Origin: Apricaphanius iberus
Lineage: Eukaryota > Chordata > Actinopteri > Cyprinodontiformes > Aphaniidae
Direction: 5' to 3'
Length of the DNA: 64,000 bases
NCBI GenBank assembly: GCA_028564705.1
Contig: JAPXFQ010002813.1
Location: 310,001-374,000 of the forward strand
Numbering within the stretch: position 1 is the first letter of the stretch; the number at the start of each line of letters is the position of its first letter. A model generated the notes under the pieces. That model saw only the letters and a program-made list of their open reading frames with translations, searched no databases and had not been told where the DNA came from. Both the position numbers and the translations under genes were made by a program. Positions 59,405 to 64,000 of this stretch are shown here, piece after piece.

Positions 59405-60440
59405 ATATTCTAAGCCACTCTAATTATGAGCTTCATCAAAAAAGGAACATTTTAAGCCTGTTCAGAAAAGTAGAGAGAGTGTCTGCCTCACAGACTAAAA
59501 CTGGGAGCTGCTGAGAGGAGCCTGATAACTAAAATATCTGCCTCCCCTTCTACTTTCAGAAACTCTAGGAACTACGAATAAGCCTGCAAACATATAGAAC
59601 AACCAGATCTCTGATCTAAGATGGAAGTTGATCATTAAGAGCTTTATTCAGTTTATTTGGAGGATCTCAAATTCTACTTTGGATTTAAAAGGGAAACAAT
59701 GAAGAGAAGCTTAAACAGGAGAGATGTGATCTCTCTTTTTAATATTCGTCAGAACTCTTGTAGCAACTTGGATCAACTGAAGGCTTTTGCTTGCATTTTG
59801 TGGACTTCATGGTAAAGGATTACAGTTGACCACAAAATGCAAGCAAAAGCTAGTTTCTCAGCATCATTCCTGAACAGGATATTTCTAATTTTAACAATAT
59901 TCAGGAGGTGAAAGAAGAAAATCCTAGAAACCTTTTTAATATTAATATGTTTAATATTTAATATAGTATTTCAATGGTATTGGTCATTGGTCTTGGTCAA
60001 AAATAATGTCAACGTTCTTTAAGTAATTAACATGAGCCAATTTCATGCTATCTAGAAGAAGTGATTGACTAAGCAGTTCTTTAGACCTTCTGGTCCAAAG
60101 ACAACAACATCATGTCTGAATTTAAAAAAAGAAAGTTTAGAGTCAGTCATGTTTTTATGTCTTACCGACATCTCTGTAATCTTCCTAACCGAGGGGATTC
60201 ATGAGGATTTATGGATAAATATAATTGTGTATCATAGGCATAGCTGTGGAAATGTATCCCATGCTGTCTGATTTAACCAACAATAATTGGTCCAAGTACA
60301 GATCCCTGTGATACTCCATAAGTAAACCTTGAGTGTGAAGAAGATTTCTAATTTACAGCTAACTAGAATATGTAGTACAAATATGATTTAAACCAGATTC
60401 AAGGACTTAAAGGACAGGTGGCACATTTTTCTCAGGCATA
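59405..60440 (-). pseudogene. L2/CR1-clade LINE, antisense, degraded
   Basis: In reverse orientation this follows the L2-type reverse-transcriptase C-terminal half. Plus-strand blocks include AGAGTGTCTGCCTCACAGAC, AACTCTAGGAACTACGAATA, TCTGGTCCAAAGACAACAAC (antisense of the VVFGP block, cf. 13985) and ACAGATCCCTGTGATACTCC (antisense of the GVPQGS-like block). Frames are broken throughout. The copy may be composite, because 59800-59850 contains an inverted duplication of CACAAAATGCAAGCAAAAGC. Confidence 0.65.
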
Positions 60441-60559
60441 CAGAGCAATTCTGTGGTACAGTACAATTATAATATTACCCTAACTTGATCTGTAAGTTCA
60501 ATAAATGATAAATACTACCTATTTGAAATATAGCACTCATAACATGTCCTTACTGAATA

Positions 60560-60985
60560 CCTTGAAATTAGCTGCATGTCCCTTCAAGAGCCAACGTCAT
60601 CACAACATTCTTGAAAACGGCAGCTCCAACGAGCCCAGCATTTGGAGCTCTAATTTCCGAGCTGATTGCATAACGTGTTCTGCCTGGCCTCAGGCAGAGC
60701 TGGGAACACTAAACACCTCGCTGCGTGTGCAAGCCCAGTTTGAGGAGCCCGTTTCCTGCGTCGGTCCAAGCTTCACCCGCTGAATTACCAACCACAATGC
60801 TGAGCGGCTGTCCATCGGTCTGCGGTTAGTAGAAATGTTTAATATGGGAGCGGCCCAGGACGTGCTGTGGTGGAGCCATTACCAGGCTGGGGTTGTGTTT
60901 ACACCTCCATAGAGGCTGTCCGGGTGAGGAAGCTGTTCATGGCTCACTTTTTGTCGGAGAGAGTGGTGCCTTTTGCAGCCACAAC
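60560..60985. other. GC-richer block upstream of the histone-type 3' end
   Basis: Clearly less AT-rich than its surroundings. Plus-strand frames at 60505-60783 and a 25-codon frame starting at 60836 show no histone fold (no H2A, H2B, H3, H4 or H1 motif). If a histone gene once lay here, its coding region is gone or unrecognisable. Confidence 0.4.
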
Positions 60986-61025
60986 GGCTCTTTTAAGAGC
61001 CACCAACAAACCTCTTAAGAGCTTT
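60986..61025 (+). promoter_or_regulatory. Histone-type mRNA 3' stem-loop with downstream element
   Basis: Stem GGCTCT (60986-60991), loop TTTA (60992-60995), stem AGAGCC (60996-61001), then ACCA. The 5' flank is ACAAC. This matches the conserved replication-dependent histone stem-loop bound by SLBP, both in stem sequence and four-base loop. TTAAGAGCTTT at 61015-61025, about 14 nt after the stem, contains AAGAGCT, complementary to the 5' end of U7 snRNA, at the expected spacing for a histone downstream element. Together they would direct non-polyadenylated 3' cleavage. No histone coding region is recognised upstream, so this is either a pseudogene remnant or an unrecognised S-phase transcript end. 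Confidence 0.7.
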
Positions 61026-61319
61026 CCTCTCTAAATTCTTTAACTTCTTTATAATTATTTTTTTATTCATTTGTCAGTATAGAAAACAGCTGGTGTCATG
61101 TAGCTCAGGGTGATTAGCCACGGTGTTTATCAGTATTTCCTCCATGTTGTGCTGATGCTGTGACTTCTTGTGAGTCACAACATCACTGACATTACAGTAC
61201 TGTAGCATCTTCAGTGTGCCTGACTTTTTTATCCCAAGAAGGCATTGTGCAATTGGGAAAAATAACTAGGTGTTTACTGAGTTCCACAGGTGATAGCTGA
61301 TTGCTGTTGACAATTGTTC

Positions 61320-61470
61320 TGTTTTTTGTGCTCGGGGAGCGGGAGAGGGAGGACTTTGGAGAGAGAAGGGCGGTAATCAAAATGTAGGGGAGTGGCTGGG
61401 AGGTGAGGGTGTAGCTGGGAGGACTCAGGCGGTCAGAGCTCAAAATGGCGGCGGTGAGAGTTTTAAAAGA
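61320..61470 (+). promoter_or_regulatory. YY1-type start region, candidate TATA-less promoter
   Basis: CTCAAAATGGCGGCGGTGAG at 61439-61458 contains the canonical YY1 site AAAATGGCGGC, common at starts of housekeeping transcripts where the ATG is the start codon. It is preceded by purine- and GC-rich DNA (61330-61440). Read through, the ATG opens MAAVRVLKDISSIHNVI and then a stop. Alternatively GCG|GTGAGA is a good splice donor after three codons. No matching downstream exon was identified. Confidence 0.4.
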
Positions 61471-61539
61471 TATTTCAAGCATACATAATGTAATCTAAGA
61501 AAGGATGTGATGAAAAGCTTTAAAAAGTGGATTTTGCAT

Positions 61540-62060
61540 GTCAAACCCCTTGAAGTCACAACCGTACCTCAAAAATTCATCGAGGCATTGATCTTTAGTC
61601 AGATTGATTATTGCAACTGTGTCTTCACAGTTCTGCTTCAACAATCAATCAGATAGCTGCAGCTGATCCAGAACACTGCTGATCGCATCCTCTCTAGAAC
61701 AAGGAAACATTCCTATAAAACTCCTTACACTGGCTCCCTGTAGCTCAGAGAATAGACTTCACAGTACTTTTAGTAGTCAATACTGTAAATCATTGAATGG
61801 CTTAGAACCAACGTGTGTTGAGGATCTATTGTCACTAAACTAACACCCCAGACCAATCAACTCTTTCAACTCTAGTCTACTAAAGTTGTCTAAGTCTACT
61901 AAACATCCATCAAATTAAAACCAACCATGGAGAAGCAGCTTTCAGCTTCTATGCTCCCCTTATTTGGAAACAATTTGAGACCACTGCAAAGCTGCTGAAA
62001 AATAAAATAAAATGTCCTTGCCTAGGGCGCATTAAAATACTGATCTTTTTCTATGCATCT
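61540..62060 (+). pseudogene. LINE reverse transcriptase C-terminal fragment
   Basis: Plus strand reads, with frameshifts and stops, SQIDYCNCVFTVL, LIQNTADRILSRTRKHS, then a GEAAFSFYAPLIWKQFE-like segment at about 61930-61985. Order and spacing match the end of fish L2/CR1-clade reverse transcriptases. Confidence 0.72.
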
Positions 62061-62149
62061 GCTTGGTGCTTGAATGGGATCATAGTCACTTGGTGACAGT
62101 GTAGAGCTGTGTATCATAACTAATTGTAATTAATCATATTAATTTTTAT

Positions 62150-62240
62150 GATCTGAACCAGTGGGAGGGGAGCATGAAGATATTAGATAAGAGGGGCCTC
62201 AAGATGGAACCTTGGGGTACCACACATGTGTCAGCTCCAA
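62150..62240 (-). pseudogene. Short antisense LINE fragment
   Basis: GGAACCTTGGGGTACCACAC on the plus strand is the antisense of the GTPQGS-like reverse-transcriptase motif region in fish LINEs. Flanks are unrecognised. Confidence 0.45.
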
Positions 62241-62260
62241 CGAGAAGTTACCATTTGAAG

Positions 62261-62807
62261 GTCTAAAACGAACAAAAATAACTATAGAGTAAAACTACAA
62301 GCAATATATAAAAAACTTAAAGTTAAGCCTAATAAGTAAAAAATTAGACAAGGTTAAAAAGATGGTCTTGTCTTCAGTCAAACTGATAAATAGCCCTTTT
62401 CACTTGCAATTCCTAAACAAGCTCTGGACAGGTGGTAAACCATTACCTTCTTCAGGAGACGGTCCTGGAACTTGTTGGACTTAATTAGGCCTTCTAAATT
62501 TTTCTTCGCAACATGCAAACTACTCTCATTGCGATTCTTGATTATATGATAAACTCTTGATTTGGGTAAAACAAACAGAATAAAATTCCTGCAGCAGTTT
62601 GCCCATGAAACCGTTTTAATACAAATTGATCCTGACAGCATGTTTCGTTGGAGGTAACCCTGGCTGACAAATGAAGGATGATTTCAGGCTCCACTCCCTT
62701 TTAAGGCAACTATTCTGCTTTTCTAATTCAATCAGAACAAGACTGATATGAATTGCCCTACCTTAATTAACACTTTATCCTGAGTTTACTGAAATTATGC
62801 TAGCTAG
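62261..62807. other. Intronic DNA, nothing recognised
   Basis: The 87-codon minus-strand frame 62378-62641 has no known domain. Confidence 0.4.
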
Positions 62808-63128
62808 TACGGAAGAAGATTAGGGCCACAGAAGGAAAAAAAAAATAGAATTCTGAGAAAAAAGTCAGAATTCTGACTTAAATCTCAGAATTCTGACTTT
62901 TTTCGAAACCTAAAACTAATCAAAAAAAATTACAAAGGATTTGGTTTTTCATTTAAAAAAAAAAGTCAGAATTCTGACTTTTTCAGAAACCTAAAACAAA
63001 CAAAACAATTTAGAAAGGATTTTTTTTCATTTCGAAAGAAAAAAATATATCAGAATTCTGACTTAAAACTCGGACTTCAGACTCAGAATTCTATTTTTTT
63101 TCTTCATTGGCCCTAATCCTCTTCCGTA
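62808..63128. mobile_element. TA-flanked MITE made of CAGAATTCTG repeats
   Basis: 321 bp. Terminal inverted repeats ACGGAAGAAGATTAGGGCCA (62809-62828) and, reversed, ACGGAAGAGGATTAGGGCCA from the right end, with TA at both outer edges. The interior has at least seven CAGAATTCTG-type palindromes joined by A- or T-tracts, so nearly the whole element folds on itself. TA ends suggest Tc1/mariner-like mobilisation; no transposase. Confidence 0.85.
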
Positions 63129-64000
63129 AACTGGTCCTTTTGTGGCGGAGAAAAATGTTCTTGATTAAGAACCTTTATTAATTTTACTTATTAAGAACTT
63201 TATTACTTTTGCAGTCAATCTCTGTTCATCAGGTTTTTTTTTTTTTGTAGCAAAATAAAATCAATTAAACTTTTTACCGTTAAGAAAATACACTTGTTTT
63301 TGTTATTTTAAAAAAAAATCACTCATAACTTTTCCCCATGACTGTAAACAGAGAGGTCAGCGCTGTCATTTAACAGTGTGAAATCATACTAGGGCTGAAG
63401 TATGTGAATGCATATTGCAAAAATAAATAAAATTTAAAACCAAGTCAGTTACTGAATCTATTAAAAAAAACATTTTAGTGTGCATTTCATCCACAGTCTG
63501 GGAGATAGTTTTACATGATAACTGTCTCTAAATTGATGAAGCACATAGCTTGATGCCAAACGGGGGTTTAATGTTGCAGTTCTTGACTGATAATACATCC
63601 TGGGCCATGTAATTGTCCTTTATCATCATTAACTTTCCACTAGTAAAACCCCTTGGGGAACTACATTGCGTGTCCTCCTAAATAAATTAGTTGAGGAACA
63701 TTTTTAAGGTAGATCATGCAAAATTTAAGTTAAACGGTACACAATATAGGGTTCTAATAGGTAATTTGCCACTGATATTTAAGTTTTACTGGAATCATGC
63801 TCTTTGTAAATGAGACTGAATAAAAACTGGGCTTTAGATGCAGCTTCATCATTAACTAAATGATGTAGGGTAGTTGTGTTTGACACCTTTTGACTATTAA
63901 TACCCTTGGCTCAACTTTTCATTCAGTGTGTTTGTTGTGTTTGTAATCATTCTGTCACCCTTGGAGTCCCACAGCCCCTCGCTGTCTTTCTACATATCTG
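63129..64000. other. Intronic DNA to the window end, nothing recognised
   Basis: AT-rich, no exon or repeat supported. Confidence 0.45.

Noticed and set aside
1..64000. CRISPR arrays, operons, ribosome binding sites, phage attachment sites
   Set aside because: The DNA is vertebrate; tandem repeats here are microsatellites or minisatellites without unique spacers.

Overview
This is teleost fish genomic DNA, most likely percomorph. It is AT-rich and intron-like, with no prokaryotic gene organisation. It carries repeats typical of fish: tRNA-derived SINEs with L2-like or RTE-like tails, L2/CR1-clade LINE fragments, hAT and piggyBac DNA transposons, an LTR element and long (TA)n tracts.

Only one host coding segment is supported. 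It is a single exon at 39336-39531 (+) with consensus splice sites, encoding part of the first cadherin repeat of a calsyntenin. No other exon was found within 39 kb upstream or 24 kb downstream, so the window is read as two parts of very long calsyntenin introns. The intron sizes favour clstn2, but the paralog is not settled by the sequence.

Layout. 1-3.8 kb: unique AT-rich DNA with TA microsatellites. 3.8-6.3 kb: a complete LTR element (5-bp target duplication, about 300-bp LTRs) whose interior is mostly in-frame minisatellites. 6.3-15 kb: mainly unique DNA with a SINE and LINE tails; one LINE is split by another. 15.1-17.2 kb: TA tract, LTR remnant, and a foldback element full of TGGGTTA motifs with a SINE inside. 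18.2-21.5 kb: LINE end, a second foldback element broken by a SINE, and an 820-bp hAT element. 22-38 kb: unique DNA with scattered SINEs and two copies of an unclassified DNA transposon. 38.7-39.1 kb: hAT-type repeat, then the exon. 40.6-45.1 kb: SINE end with a cruciform-like repeat, hAT MITE, and an unassigned ORF. 46.46-49.87 kb: a three-layer nest, a hAT element interrupted by a SINE and by a decayed piggyBac element with TTAA ends. 50.2-50.5 kb: THAP/helix-turn-helix transposase remnant. 50.5-58.9 kb: mostly unique intron. 58.95-59.03 kb: two perfect PBX-MEIS/PREP decamers in inverted orientation. 59.4-62.3 kb: LINE remnants around a GC-richer island holding a canonical histone-type 3' stem-loop with a U7-complementary element and, 450 bp further on, a YY1-type start motif. 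62.8-63.1 kb: a TA-flanked MITE built from CAGAATTCTG repeats.

The genes do not form a pathway: one host exon lies in intronic DNA shaped by waves of transposon insertion. The best candidates for undescribed function are the orphan histone-type 3' end with the nearby YY1 motif and the PBX-MEIS cluster. All identifications come from reading the sequence; no database search was run.
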